Assembly: GCF_021173085.1 (NCBI RefSeq)
Contig: NZ_CP076413.1
Span: forward strand, 2,941,501 to 3,005,500
Direction of reading: 5' to 3'
Length of the DNA stretch: 64,000 nt
Origin: Ralstonia wenshanensis
GTDB lineage: Bacteria > Pseudomonadota > Gammaproteobacteria > Burkholderiales > Burkholderiaceae
In this document: positions 22,565 through 32,500 of the stretch, in pieces
How the letters are laid out: each line of letters starts with the position of its first letter
Position numbering within the stretch: the first letter of the stretch is position 1
Translations under genes and position numbers: made by a program
The notes under the pieces: generated by a model
The model's database searches: none
The model's input: only the letters and a program-made list of their open reading frames with translations
What the model was told of the DNA's origin: nothing

Positions 22565-23485
22565 ATGGACCGGCTTTCTGACGTGGCGATCTTTGTGCAG
22601 GTGGTGGAGCGCGGCAGCCTGTCGGCGGCGGCGGATGCGATGGGGATGTCGCGCGGTGTGATCAGTAAGGCGCTGGCGCGGCTGGAGGCGCGGCTGCAGA
22701 CGCGTCTGCTGCAACGGACAACGCGGCGCCTGTCGCTCACCGAAGCGGGCGCGGCGTTCTTCGAAAAAAGCCGCGAAGGACTGGCGCTCGTTGATGCGGC
22801 AGAGCAGGCCGTGACCGCGTTACGCGACGAGGCGCGCGGCACGCTGCGGGTGTCAGCGCCGGCCTCGTTTGCCGTGACATTGCTGGCGCCGCTGTTGGGC
22901 GCATTCCAGGCGCGCTACCCTGCCGTGCAGATCGATCTGGACATGAACGACCGTTACGCCGATCTCGTCGCCGGGCGCATCGACGTGGCGATCCGCATTG
23001 GCATGCTGGAGGACTCATCGCTGGTGGCGCGGCGGCTGGCGAGTTGCGCGCACGCCATCTACGGGGCGCCGTCGTATTTTCGCGAGCGGGGCATTCCGCA
23101 GTCGCCGGAGGATTTGCGCAACCACAACTGCCTCGTCTACGCCAATTACGACGGGCCGCACGACTGGGTGCTGACGGACGCCGCGGGCCAGCGCCACATC
23201 GCCCACGTGAATGGTTCGATGCTGGCCAACAACAGCCTCGTGCTGCGCGAGGCGGCGCGTTCAGGGCTGGGCGTGTCGCTGGGGCCGGCGTATCTGGTGC
23301 GCGACGATATTGCGGCCGGCCGGCTGCAGGCGGTGCTGACGGACTACACGGCGCGGGAGGTGCCGCTGCACGCCGTGTTCACACAACGTGTGCACCTGCT
23401 ACCGAAGGTGCGGGCGTTTGTCGATTTTCTGGGCGATCACCTGAGCCGCACCGGCGTCATGGGACCATTGCCGCTGTCCGCCTAG
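22565..23485 (+). CDS. LysR-family transcriptional regulator
   Basis: This is a 306-residue LysR regulator. The N-terminal winged helix-turn-helix covers about residues 1-60 ([44 protein letters not shown], of which [15 protein letters not shown] is the recognition part). The LysR substrate domain follows, with [21 protein letters not shown] and DVAIRIG. It most resembles the CrgA/AaeR-like group with DVAIRIG. It is divergent from the MFS gene and probably controls it. Its stop codon shares a CTAG palindrome with the convergent recQ stop. Confidence 0.9.
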   Translation: MDRLSDVAIFVQVVERGSLSAAADAMGMSRGVISKALARLEARLQTRLLQRTTRRLSLTEAGAAFFEKSREGLALVDAAEQAVTALRDEARGTLRVSAPASFAVTLLAPLLGAFQARYPAVQIDLDMNDRYADLVAGRIDVAIRIGMLEDSSLVARRLASCAHAIYGAPSYFRERGIPQSPEDLRNHNCLVYANYDGPHDWVLTDAAGQRHIAHVNGSMLANNSLVLREAARSGLGVSLGPAYLVRDDIAAGRLQAVLTDYTAREVPLHAVFTQRVHLLPKVRAFVDFLGDHLSRTGVMGPLPLSA

Positions 23486-25395
23486 GCTTGCTCGCGGCAT
23501 TTCTCCAGCACGTCGAGCAGCGCCTGGCCGTAGCGGTCCAGCTTGGCCATGCCAATGCCCGGGAGCTCGCCGAGCGCTTCGCGCGAATCCGGATCGGTCT
23601 CGGCGATGCGCGCGAGCGTGGCGTCGTGGAAGATCACATATGCCGGCACACTGTGCTCACGCGCGGCCTGCGTCCGCCAGGCACGCAACGCCTGCCAGCG
23701 CACCTGCGCCTCGGCGGAAAGCTCCGCGGCCGGATCGGCGCGACGCTCCTTCTTCGCCGACGACGAAGACGTACCACGTACCTTCTCGACCTGACGACGC
23801 AGGATCACCGACTGCGCGCCCTTGAGCACGGGGCGAGCCGCGTCGGTCAGGATCAGTGCGCCGTGGCCGCCGTGATCCACCGCAAACAAGCCCTGCGCGA
23901 CCAACTGTCGGAACACGCCGCGCCACGCGGCTTCTGACAAATCGCTGCCGATGCCGAAGGTCGACAGCGTCTCGTGATGCCACTGCTTGACGCGCTCGGT
24001 CGCGTTGCCCCGCAGGATGTCGATGAGCTGGCCGGCACCAAAGCTCACGCGGCTGGCTTGCTGGACGCGGTACGCACACGACAGCGCCATCTGCGCCTCA
24101 CGCGTGGCGTCCCAGGTTTGCGGCGGCGTCAGGCACGTATCGCAGTTGCCGCACGGCTGGCTGCTTTCACCAAAGTACGCAAGCAGCGCCACACGGCGGC
24201 AGCTTGCGGCTTCGCACAGGCCGAGCAGCGCTTCGAGCTTGGCGGTTGAGACGCGCTTGTGCACATCGTCCGCGTCGGACTCATCGATCATGCGGCGCTG
24301 CTGCACCACGTCAGACAAGCCATACGCCATCCACGCGTTGGCGGGCATGCCGTCGCGGCCTGCGCGGCCGGTTTCCTGGTAATAACCTTCGAGGCTCTTG
24401 GGCAAATCGAGGTGCGCAACGAAGCGGACGTCCGGCTTGTCGATGCCCATGCCAAAGGCGATGGTCGCCACCATGACGACGCCCTCCTCCTTGCGGAAGA
24501 TCGCCTGATGGCGGGCGCGCACTTCGGAGTCCATCCCGGCGTGATACGGCAGCGCGCGGATGCCCTGCTCGGCCAGCCACTGCGCGGTCTCCTCCACCTT
24601 CTTGCGCGACAGGCAGTAGACGATGCCGGCGTCGCAGGTGTCACCGTCCATGTGTTCGGCGCGAATGAAGCGCAGCAGCTGCTGGCGCGCGCTGTCCTTC
24701 TCGACGATGGTGTAGCGGATGTTCGGGCGATCGAAGCTGGAGAGGAAGACGCGCGCGTCCGTCAACGCCAGCCGTTCAACGATCTCGTCGCGGGTGACGG
24801 CATCGGCCGTGGCGGTGAGCGCAATGCGAGGCACGTGCGGGAATCGCTCGTGCAGCACGGAAAGCTGGATGTACTCGGGCCGGAAATCGTGCCCCCATTG
24901 CGACACGCAGTGCGCTTCGTCGATGGCGAACAGGCCAATGCGCGATCGCTCAAGCAGCTCGAGGAAGCGCGGCGTCATCAACCGCTCGGGCGCCACGTAG
25001 ACGAGATCCAGCCGCCCCGCCGCCAGATCGCGCTCGACCTGCGCTGCCTCGGCGCCCGTCAGCGCAGAGTTGAGGTATGCGGCGCGCACGCCGGCCTCTT
25101 CCAGCGCGGCCACCTGATCCTGCATCAGCGCGATCAGCGGCGACACGACAATACCGGCGCCCTGCCCGCGCCGGTGCCGTACGAGCGCCGGGATCTGATA
25201 GCAGAGCGATTTGCCACCGCCGGTCGGCATCAGCACGAGGCAATCGCCGCCATCCGCCACGTGGGCGACGATCTCCGCCTGCGGGCCGCGGAAGGCGCTG
25301 TAGCCGAACACATCGTGCAGCACCGCATGCGTGGCGGCGGCGGTGTCTTCGGGCAGCGCCTGCAGCGCGTGGTCTATGGCGGGGGAGTCGTACAT
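23482..25395 (-). CDS. recQ: ATP-dependent DNA helicase RecQ
   Basis: RecQ unwinds DNA 3' to 5' in recombination and replication repair. The 637-residue form starts at ATG 25393-25395. Upstream in-frame codons run into the methyltransferase gene and do not match the family. Motifs are Walker A MPTGGGKS (56-63), DEAH box [19 protein letters not shown], motif [12 protein letters not shown], and zinc-binding cysteines ([15 protein letters not shown]). A C-terminal HRDC domain follows ([37 protein letters not shown]). Full length and apparently functional. It lies 112 bp downstream of the methyltransferase gene. Confidence 0.96.
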   Translation of the reverse strand: MYDSPAIDHALQALPEDTAAATHAVLHDVFGYSAFRGPQAEIVAHVADGGDCLVLMPTGGGKSLCYQIPALVRHRRGQGAGIVVSPLIALMQDQVAALEEAGVRAAYLNSALTGAEAAQVERDLAAGRLDLVYVAPERLMTPRFLELLERSRIGLFAIDEAHCVSQWGHDFRPEYIQLSVLHERFPHVPRIALTATADAVTRDEIVERLALTDARVFLSSFDRPNIRYTIVEKDSARQQLLRFIRAEHMDGDTCDAGIVYCLSRKKVEETAQWLAEQGIRALPYHAGMDSEVRARHQAIFRKEEGVVMVATIAFGMGIDKPDVRFVAHLDLPKSLEGYYQETGRAGRDGMPANAWMAYGLSDVVQQRRMIDESDADDVHKRVSTAKLEALLGLCEAASCRRVALLAYFGESSQPCGNCDTCLTPPQTWDATREAQMALSCAYRVQQASRVSFGAGQLIDILRGNATERVKQWHHETLSTFGIGSDLSEAAWRGVFRQLVAQGLFAVDHGGHGALILTDAARPVLKGAQSVILRRQVEKVRGTSSSSAKKERRADPAAELSAEAQVRWQALRAWRTQAAREHSVPAYVIFHDATLARIAETDPDSREALGELPGIGMAKLDRYGQALLDVLEKCREQA

Positions 25396-25507
25396 CGGGG
25401 CGGCGGGTGCGCGCGGTGTCACGCGCGGGCTGGGCGAAACCGCTATTGTGACAAACCCCGCCGAGGGGTGGTCAATCAGGACAGTCGGATTGTCGGCAAC
25501 GCCGCCT

Positions 25508-26098
25508 TCAAACCTTGCGCGCAACGATGCGATGGATCGTCCGCCTCGACGACTGGCTGACGGCCGCCTCGTCAAAGACGAGTTCGGTGCCGGCCAGCGC
25601 CTGGCGCACAGGTGCCGCATCGAACGACGTGAACAGCCGGCCGCGTCCGTCGCGCTGATCGGCCTCAGGCGTGACCCGCCAGCTCAGGTACAGCGTGCCC
25701 TCCTGGCGCAGCAACGACACCAGGCGCTCCACCGCCGCACCAATCTGCTCGGGCGGCAAATGCATGATGACGGTCTCGCAGAGGACGTTGTCGAACGCGC
25801 CTTCGGCAATACCGACCAACTCGGGCAGCAGCGCCTGCCGGAAGGACAGCCCTGGATACTGCTCCCGCGCCGCTTCCAGCAACCCCGCCGAGGCGTCGTA
25901 GCCGACAGCCGGATACCCGTTGGCGTTGAGCCACGCCACCTCGCGGCCCGCGCCGCAGCCGATGTCGGCGGTGGCGCCGCCCGCCTTGAACTCGCGGCGC
26001 AGCAACGCGTACAGGTCTTCAGGCGCGGGCTGCTCGCGCCACTCCTGCGCGAAAGCCTCAGCAAGGGTGTCGTAGGCGGCAACGGTCTGCGTATCCAT
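25508..26098 (-). CDS. Class I SAM-dependent methyltransferase
   Basis: This 196-residue protein has the SAM-binding motif [17 protein letters not shown] near residues 38-53. Motif II follows with [13 protein letters not shown], and motif IV with [20 protein letters not shown]. The substrate is unknown; the size suggests a small-molecule methyltransferase. The ATG at 26096-26098 has GGAG 5 nt upstream. It lies 22 bp after the last yfaP-like gene on the same strand, so it may be cotranscribed with the alpha-2-macroglobulin operon. Confidence 0.85.
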   Translation of the reverse strand: MDTQTVAAYDTLAEAFAQEWREQPAPEDLYALLRREFKAGGATADIGCGAGREVAWLNANGYPAVGYDASAGLLEAAREQYPGLSFRQALLPELVGIAEGAFDNVLCETVIMHLPPEQIGAAVERLVSLLRQEGTLYLSWRVTPEADQRDGRGRLFTSFDAAPVRQALAGTELVFDEAAVSQSSRRTIHRIVARKV

Positions 26099-26120
26099 GG
26101 CGACTCCGGAATCGTGTGGG

Positions 26121-26969
26121 CTACTTCATCGTGAAACTGCGTAACAGCGTCAGATCGCCGGCCTTGCGCATCGGCACGACAAACGTCTGCTGGCGCTCGG
26201 ACGGCGTGTTTTCGTCAGTAATGATGTTGACAGTGGCCGTGGTGATGATGCTGTTGTCGTTGCCGCTGCCGTAGTAGTTCACGTAGACGAGATACGTGCC
26301 GGGCACGGGGGCCGGGTTCGAATAGATCTCAGGACCATAGCCGGTCGTGACGTCCACGTCGAGCGCGCCGCCGTTCTGGACCACGCGGTTGCCGTACCAG
26401 GCATGCTGGCCATCGGGCGAAATGACGTGCAAGTCGAGATCGGTGCCGTCGGTGTCCCACGACAGGACCACGCGCAGACGCGGACGCTGCTTGCCGGTGT
26501 AGCTGTCGTAGAACTGCACGCGCTTGGCATCGCCGCGCGCGCTGCGCACCTCGACGCTGTTGCTGCCCGCGCCAAATGCGTACGGACGCGAGAACGTGCC
26601 GTCAGCCTCGATGCGCTGCGGCATGGCCACGCCGTTGACGATCAGCGTACCGACCGACGCGCCATCGGCGCCACGGCGGCGGCGCGGCTTGTTTTCGTCC
26701 GTTGCTGCGGCAGCCTTCGGCTGGTTGCGGATGCGCCCGGCGATCATCGACGCGATGCCCTGCCCCTGCGGCGTCGACACCGACACCGCCGGGTAATGCA
26801 CGTCTTGCGTGTAGCGGGATTCGTCGCCCGACGAATTGCGCCAGCCATTGAGCGGCGCGGTGATCTCGATATTCCCGGCGTCGGTTTGCGCGAGCACGCT
26901 GCCAGCAGCCGCAAACGTAGCCAGCCCGATGGCGGCGGCGACGGCGAGACGGAAATTGGAAGGCGTCAT
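26121..26969 (-). CDS. yfaP: Secreted DUF2135 protein, YfaP-like (copy 1)
   Basis: The 282-residue product has a signal peptide (cleavage likely after SVLA near residue 27). A C-terminal DUF2135 domain carries LRVVLSWDTDGTDLDLHVISPDG and DVDVTTGYGPEIYSNPAPVPGTYLVYVNYYG. The Asp-rich WDTDGTDLDLH stretch looks metal-binding, which is an inference. Residues 95-105 hold a basic KPRRRRG patch. The function is unknown; E. coli YfaP is encoded beside an alpha-2-macroglobulin. The ATG at 26967-26969 is chosen, but a GTG three codons upstream is possible. It is a paralogue of the next gene upstream. Confidence 0.88.
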   Translation of the reverse strand: MTPSNFRLAVAAAIGLATFAAAGSVLAQTDAGNIEITAPLNGWRNSSGDESRYTQDVHYPAVSVSTPQGQGIASMIAGRIRNQPKAAAATDENKPRRRRGADGASVGTLIVNGVAMPQRIEADGTFSRPYAFGAGSNSVEVRSARGDAKRVQFYDSYTGKQRPRLRVVLSWDTDGTDLDLHVISPDGQHAWYGNRVVQNGGALDVDVTTGYGPEIYSNPAPVPGTYLVYVNYYGSGNDNSIITTATVNIITDENTPSERQQTFVVPMRKAGDLTLLRSFTMK

Positions 26970-26979
26970 GTGTGTCACG

Positions 26980-27783
26980 TCAGAAGCGGATCGATTTCAT
27001 CAGCGCCAGCTCGCCGATCTTGCGCAGCGGCACGCTGACGAACTCGCGCCGCTCGTTGGGCGTGTTCTCGTTATAGATCAGCGTCAGTTGCGCGGTGATG
27101 AGATCGCGGTCGTGCGCCTTTTCGTCGAAGTTGTAGCCGCCGGCGTTGAAGTTGCCCCAGTAGTTCACGTAGAACAGCCAGACGCCGGGGCGCGGCGCGG
27201 CGGTCGAGAAAATCTCAGGGCCGGCGCCGTCGACGCTGTCCACGTCGAGCCCACCGCCGTCGGAGAGCAGCGGTTGCGCCCAGAACGCGTGATCGCCAAT
27301 CGGCGAAATGACGTGCATGTCGACCTCGGCGCGCGGGTCGTCCCACGTGAGGACGGCGCGCAGCTTGGCCGACGTCTTGGTGGTGTCCGCCTCGTAGAAC
27401 TGCAGACGTTGGCGCGACTGGCCGTCGGCGCTGACGATTTCGACGCTGTTCGAACCCGGGCCGAACGCCCAGGGGCGCGCGAAACGGCCTTCGCCATCGC
27501 CATACAACGGCATGGCGTTGCCATTGACGACCAACACCGGCGGGCGGCGCTGCTTGCCGGCCGCGCGGATGCGCCCGGCAATGAGCGTGCGGTACTTTTG
27601 CGCGCCGCGGTCTACGGGCGGCTTCGGATACGCCGCGGTGTATTGCTCCAGCTCGTTGGTCAGCTTGCTGTTGCGCCAGCCGCCGATCGGCCCTTCCAGA
27701 TCGGCCACCGGCTCAGCCAGCGCCGAAGCGGCCAGCAGCAGCGCAACGGTGCCCAGCGCCAAGCGCGTCATCCCACTCTTCAC
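26980..27783 (-). CDS. yfaP: Secreted DUF2135 protein, YfaP-like (copy 2)
   Basis: This 267-residue paralogue of the neighbouring gene has an N-terminal signal peptide (LALGTVALLLAASALA). Its DUF2135 domain is closely parallel: LRAVLTWDDPRAEVDMHVISPIG and DVDSVDGAGPEIFSTAAPRPGVWLFYVNYWG. It lacks the basic patch of copy 1. The start is taken as GTG at 27781-27783 because a GGGAGGG site lies 6 nt upstream and the GTG overlaps the yfaQ stop (GTGA). An ATG four codons later is the alternative. Role unknown; presumed periplasmic partner of YfaS. Confidence 0.87.
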   Translation of the reverse strand: MKSGMTRLALGTVALLLAASALAEPVADLEGPIGGWRNSKLTNELEQYTAAYPKPPVDRGAQKYRTLIAGRIRAAGKQRRPPVLVVNGNAMPLYGDGEGRFARPWAFGPGSNSVEIVSADGQSRQRLQFYEADTTKTSAKLRAVLTWDDPRAEVDMHVISPIGDHAFWAQPLLSDGGGLDVDSVDGAGPEIFSTAAPRPGVWLFYVNYWGNFNAGGYNFDEKAHDRDLITAQLTLIYNENTPNERREFVSVPLRKIGELALMKSIRF

Positions 27784-29510
27784 AGCAAACCCTCCCCTCG
27801 GATCAGGCGACGCGCCATCGCCTCGACAAACTGTTCGTCCTGCCCGCGCGGGTGACGCGCAAAGGCGAGGTGCAGATATTCGTGCGTCAGTGCGATGCGG
27901 TCTTCCTCGGTGGCGAACCGGTGCACGTAGAGCCGGTTGCGGCGCGCGTCGGCATACGGGCGGCCCTCTTGTACGACGCACACGGCCGGCAGCGGCGGTG
28001 TCTCGTAGCCGGGCTCGGCACTGAGGCGCGCGGACCAACGCGGTGCGTGCGTCTGCAGCCATGGCTGCGCACCCGCCACGGGTGAACAATCCCCCGCCAC
28101 CGGGCTCTGGAACGACGTGAGCGTCGCCTGCGGCCACCACTGCGCGAGGATCGCGTCAAACCCCTGGCCGCGCTGGGCAGCGGCACGCGCGGCGGTCCAG
28201 CTCATCTGGCCGCGTGCGCTGATGGTGCCGTGGTACTGCACGGACTGGCCGGTCAGGACCAGCGTGTCGGTAAATTCGGCTGCGTTGCGTGCAGCAGCCA
28301 GCGGTGGACGCGGCAGCACGCGCTGCGTGCGCGAGCTGTCGGCGATGCGGTAGCAGCCCTTGTCGCGCGAGGCGTGCTGCACAAGGTAGCTGCGTGCCGC
28401 CACGGCCAACGCACGCGCGGCCTGTGGCTCGGCGAGTTCGCCTTCGCGCTCGACCACGCGCGCCACGTAGTCGTTCATGCCCAGGCGGCCCGTAATGACC
28501 GGCATGTTGTTCTGGCGCGCGAGCGTCAACTCGCCCTTGCTCTCGATCGGCAGCGTGTTGCCGTTGACGAAGCGCACGGCATAGCGGCCTTCCAGGCGGC
28601 CGGGGGCGACCGGCTTGCCGCTGGCATCGCGCACCTCGCGAATCGGGTAACGCGCGAAGAAGTCCACCGCGACGCAGGCATCATCGTCGGGCACGGGCGT
28701 CTGCTCGATCAGCGGTGTCAGGCGCGGTGCGGCAGCGGCCAGCACCTGGTTGCTCGACCCCGCACCGCCCAGCCAGACGGGCGTGCCGTCGGCCAGCCAG
28801 CCCGCGGCCCCGCCGATCGACGCGCCGGGCCGCTGCGGGTCGGGCATCGTCCACGTCTTGGCGCGCAGCAGACCGCCGAAGTCCGATACCGTGCCCTCGC
28901 CGCGCCCGATGGTCAGCACGGAGACGAGTGTCTGCGCGGCAGTTTCGCGCCCCTCGGCCGGAACGCTGCGCAGCGCGGTGAGCAGATCGGCGACCGGCAC
29001 GCGATGCGTCGGCTGCATGGCACGCAGGTCACGTAGCCACGTGGGCGATCCGGCTTGCTGCCAGAAGCGGCGCCAATCCGCGCGGTCTAGCCCGAGACGC
29101 GCCGGTTCGAAATAGCGTCCGCACGACTGGATGAGCGCGCGCTCGCGGTCGATGCTGTTGCCTGCGGTGCAGCAGTACACCTCTTCGGGGTCGTTACCGT
29201 GGCACGTGTAGTCGGGCGTGCTGATGCGGCGCGAGACAAGGTAGCTATAGACGAAGAGCTTCCAGACGCTGCCGAGCGGCGTTTCGGCGTCGTGCGGCAA
29301 CGCGGTGGCTTGCGGCACGCCGCCGGCCGGGTCAGCGCTGAACTGCCAGAGCTTGGCGTCATCGCCTTGCAACGCGGCATATCTCAGTTGCGGAAGCGGC
29401 TGGCCAACCGGCCCGGCGGTGGCGTGCCCCGCCTGCCCGGCAAGCGCGAGTGCGCCGCCAGCCCACAGCAGGCCGGTCAGCACACCACGGGCGAGCAGGC
29501 GGGAAGGCAT
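27780..29510 (-). CDS. yfaQ: DUF2300 secreted protein YfaQ with PBP-like, SpoIID-like and HExxH motifs
   Basis: The 576-residue product starts at ATG 29508-29510 with a signal peptide (about residues 1-31). Three motif sets are visible. First, SVWK at 81-84, SCG at 129-131 and KTW at 218-220 recall the SxxK/SxN/KTG triad of penicillin-binding proteins. Second, MNDYVARVVEREGEL (345-359) followed by ALAVAARSYLVQ and CYRIADSSRTQRV is close to the SpoIID core. Third, HEYLH at 543-547 is an HExxH metallopeptidase motif. Function is unproven. It overlaps the next gene by 4 nt and follows yfaS by 7 bp, so it is part of the alpha-2-macroglobulin operon. Confidence 0.85.
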   Translation of the reverse strand: MPSRLLARGVLTGLLWAGGALALAGQAGHATAGPVGQPLPQLRYAALQGDDAKLWQFSADPAGGVPQATALPHDAETPLGSVWKLFVYSYLVSRRISTPDYTCHGNDPEEVYCCTAGNSIDRERALIQSCGRYFEPARLGLDRADWRRFWQQAGSPTWLRDLRAMQPTHRVPVADLLTALRSVPAEGRETAAQTLVSVLTIGRGEGTVSDFGGLLRAKTWTMPDPQRPGASIGGAAGWLADGTPVWLGGAGSSNQVLAAAAPRLTPLIEQTPVPDDDACVAVDFFARYPIREVRDASGKPVAPGRLEGRYAVRFVNGNTLPIESKGELTLARQNNMPVITGRLGMNDYVARVVEREGELAEPQAARALAVAARSYLVQHASRDKGCYRIADSSRTQRVLPRPPLAAARNAAEFTDTLVLTGQSVQYHGTISARGQMSWTAARAAAQRGQGFDAILAQWWPQATLTSFQSPVAGDCSPVAGAQPWLQTHAPRWSARLSAEPGYETPPLPAVCVVQEGRPYADARRNRLYVHRFATEEDRIALTHEYLHLAFARHPRGQDEQFVEAMARRLIRGEGLL

Positions 29511-29517
29511 CGTCAGA

Positions 29518-32500
29518 TCACTCCACCTTGAACGGATAGCTGGCCGTCTTGCCGTCGCCCTGGAACGCCTTGGCTTCCGGCTGGTACATGCGGAAGTAGC
29601 GCACCGGCGGCAGCGCAAAGCGGCCCGGCAGCGAGAAGCGCACCAGCTGGCGTAGCACGGTCGGGCGCTCCAGCGCAGGCACCGGCTGGTTGTACGAGAG
29701 CTGGCCCATTTCATACGCGGCCTTGCGCTCGAACGGCTGCGCGCCGTTGCCTTCGTTCGGTTCGCCCTTCAGCCCGTCGATCTGGATGCCCCACGTGGTG
29801 GCTTCCACTTCGGCGCCCGGCGGCAGCGGCACTTCGACCAAGCCGTAGCGGTACGTGCCCTGGCGCGGCGTCAACACAACCTCGTCGACGTAGAGCGCAT
29901 TGCTGTCGAGCGTGTCGCCCGGCTTGACCGGCTTGGCGGTGAACGCGATACCGCTGCTGGCGTCGGCCGCCGGCTGCTTGGGCGCCTTCGGATCGGCCTT
30001 GGCGGGCGCGCTGTCGATCGGCTCAAGACGATACAGCTTGCGCTCCACCGTGATCGGCAGCTTGGACGCCTCGGCCGCGCGGCTGCGGTACGACACGATG
30101 GCCGATTGCGTGGTCACGTCGGTCGGAGCCGTCGTCAGGTCCAGCGCGGCGGGCACTTGCGCGCCGTTCCAGCGCCAGGTCGGCACACCCACCGGCGAGC
30201 GCGCCGCCTGCCAGCCGCCAGCCGAAACGGCCGGCTGGAAGGTGGCAACGCTGGCACCTTGCAGGCCGCCCAAACCCTTCTGCAGCCAGACCAGCGCCAC
30301 AGCGCGATCCATGGTCGGCATGGCGGCGCTGGCGCGAGCCAGCAGCGGTGCCGGGTCGGCAGCTGAGCGCCCGCCGCCCATCAGCAGGAGGCTTTGCACC
30401 AGTGGAGAATTGTCGGCAGCTAGCGCGTTGCGCGCGGCGATGTCTGCGGAGACCAGCGCTTCCGGCACCGGCTGGCCGACTTGGCGCATCAGCTGTGCCG
30501 TCAGCACCGTCGCGACCTGCCGGCCGCGTGGCGAATCCGGCGCCACGAAGATCAGGCTGTCGCCCGCGGCGGGGTCGGCTTCGGTCGAGGCCTTGGCCGC
30601 CTTGCCGCCACTGGGCGCAAGCTCATTCGCCACGCCTGAGAGCGGCGTCGCCACCGGCAGGCCCATCTCGTTGGCAAACCAGAGCGCCAGCGCGCGGTGC
30701 AGGAGCGGCTCGTTCTGGCTCGTGCGCTTGTAGGCTTCGAGCACCTGCTTCCAGTTGTCTGCCGGCAGGCTGATGCCGACCGAGCGGCTGGCGAGCCAAT
30801 CCGCGTAATACGCATACGACGTGATCAGCGCGCTGCTGGTCGTCAGCTCGCCCCACCAGCCGAAGGTGCCGTTGGTGCCCGCCAGAAGTGCCAGACGCTG
30901 GCGTTGCGTGCGCAGCAGCGCGTCGACGCCTTGCGTGCCGGCCGGGCCGCCATCGCCCAGGCGCGTGCCTGTGGCGGCCAGACTCTGCTGGGCCAGTGCC
31001 AGCGGGATCAGGCGGCTGGCGGTCTGCTCGGCGCAACCGTACGGATATTCGATCAGGTCATCGGCGACGCGGGCAAACTGGCTGGCCGTGTTGCCGACCA
31101 CGCGCAGGCGCACGTCGCGTGCATCGGCGGGCAGGCCCAGCGGCAGGCGCGTGCCTTGCAGCTGCGTGAGCGGAACGACGTTTTCGCGGTCCGCCAGCCA
31201 GCCCGTTGCGTCCAGCTTGAGCGTGGTTTGCAGGCGGTCCGAGACCTTGTCGTCCTGCTTCAGCTCGGCATTCACGACACCCGCCTGCAGCGCGGTCACG
31301 GGCGCGCGCAGGTAGTTGGCACCGCGCTTGAGCGTCACGCGCTGGTTGATGTTCAGCCCGGCGCCCGAGACGATCCAGTCGGCGGTGATGTCCTTGTCGG
31401 TCTGGTTGAAGGCGACCATGTCCAGGCGCGGCTGATCGCTTTCGCGGAAGCGTTGCGGGCCGGTCCACTTCAGATACAGCGGCTTGTCGGAGCGGATGCT
31501 CGCGGTGCGCTGGCCGACAATGCCGTCCGATGCGCCGGTGGTGGACACCGCGCGCACCGTGATGCGCCAGCGCGCCAGCGAATCCGGCATCTTGAAGGTC
31601 ATGCGCGCACGGCCATCGGCGCCGGTCTGCAGGTTGGCGACCCAGGCAGCGGTGTCTTTCTCGTCGCGGCGCGGGCGCTCCAGCACCTTCACGCCACGCT
31701 CGTTATGGCGGCCATACGTGCCGCCCGGCTTGCCCGGCAGCGAGGCCAGCGCCAGGTCGTAGCTGATGAAACTCTGGCTCGATGTGGTGCGCACGCTGTT
31801 GCGGCGCGGGTGATAGAAGAAGTCGACGATGCTGGGTGCCACTTCAGGCTGCAGCACGTAGATCATTTCGTCGACCACCGACACGGTCAGGTTGGCCGGC
31901 ACGGGCTTGCCCGCCAGCGCGCTGGTCAAGTCCAGCGTGACGGTTTCGCCCGGGGCGTAGACGGCCTTGTCGGCATGCACGCCCAGGTCCAGCGTCGGTT
32001 GCGTGACGACAATGCCGGCGTTCTGGAACACCATGTCGCCGTCGCGCACGTACAGCACCGAGAACGTCATGTTGGGCGCGAACTCTGCACCGATCTTGAT
32101 GCGCGCGCGGTACTGCGACGGCGTGACCTTCTGCAGGCTGAGCCATTCGCCGCCGCGCGTGAGCAGCGCGTGGCGCTCGACCTTGTCGCGCTCCAGCGTG
32201 AGCAGCGCATCGTCCACCGGCAGCGGGAACGTGATCAGCGCTTCGGCCGTGTCGCCAATCTGGTAGCGATCGCGGTCGAACACCATTTCGATGTTGCCCG
32301 GCACGGTCTGCACGCCATCGCCGGCCACCCAGTGGCTGGACGCGGCGAGCAGGTTGCCGGCCGCATCGCGCACCGACAGCGTGTACGAACCCGGCTGGTC
32401 GAACTTGACCGGGAACGTGGCGTTGCCCTTGGCATCCGGGGCCAGCGTGCCTTCGGTGCGCGTGCGCGTTTCGAGGCGCACCAGATCCCACTTGGCGGGC

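Noticed and set aside
25396-25620. N-terminal extension of RecQ to 712 residues
   Set aside because: The extension overlaps the methyltransferase gene and is not RecQ-like; ATG at 25393-25395 gives the normal domain layout.
27784-28140. Long N-terminal extension of the second YfaP-like protein
   Set aside because: It overlaps yfaQ in another frame and lies before the signal peptide; the GTG at 27781-27783 has a strong ribosome binding site.
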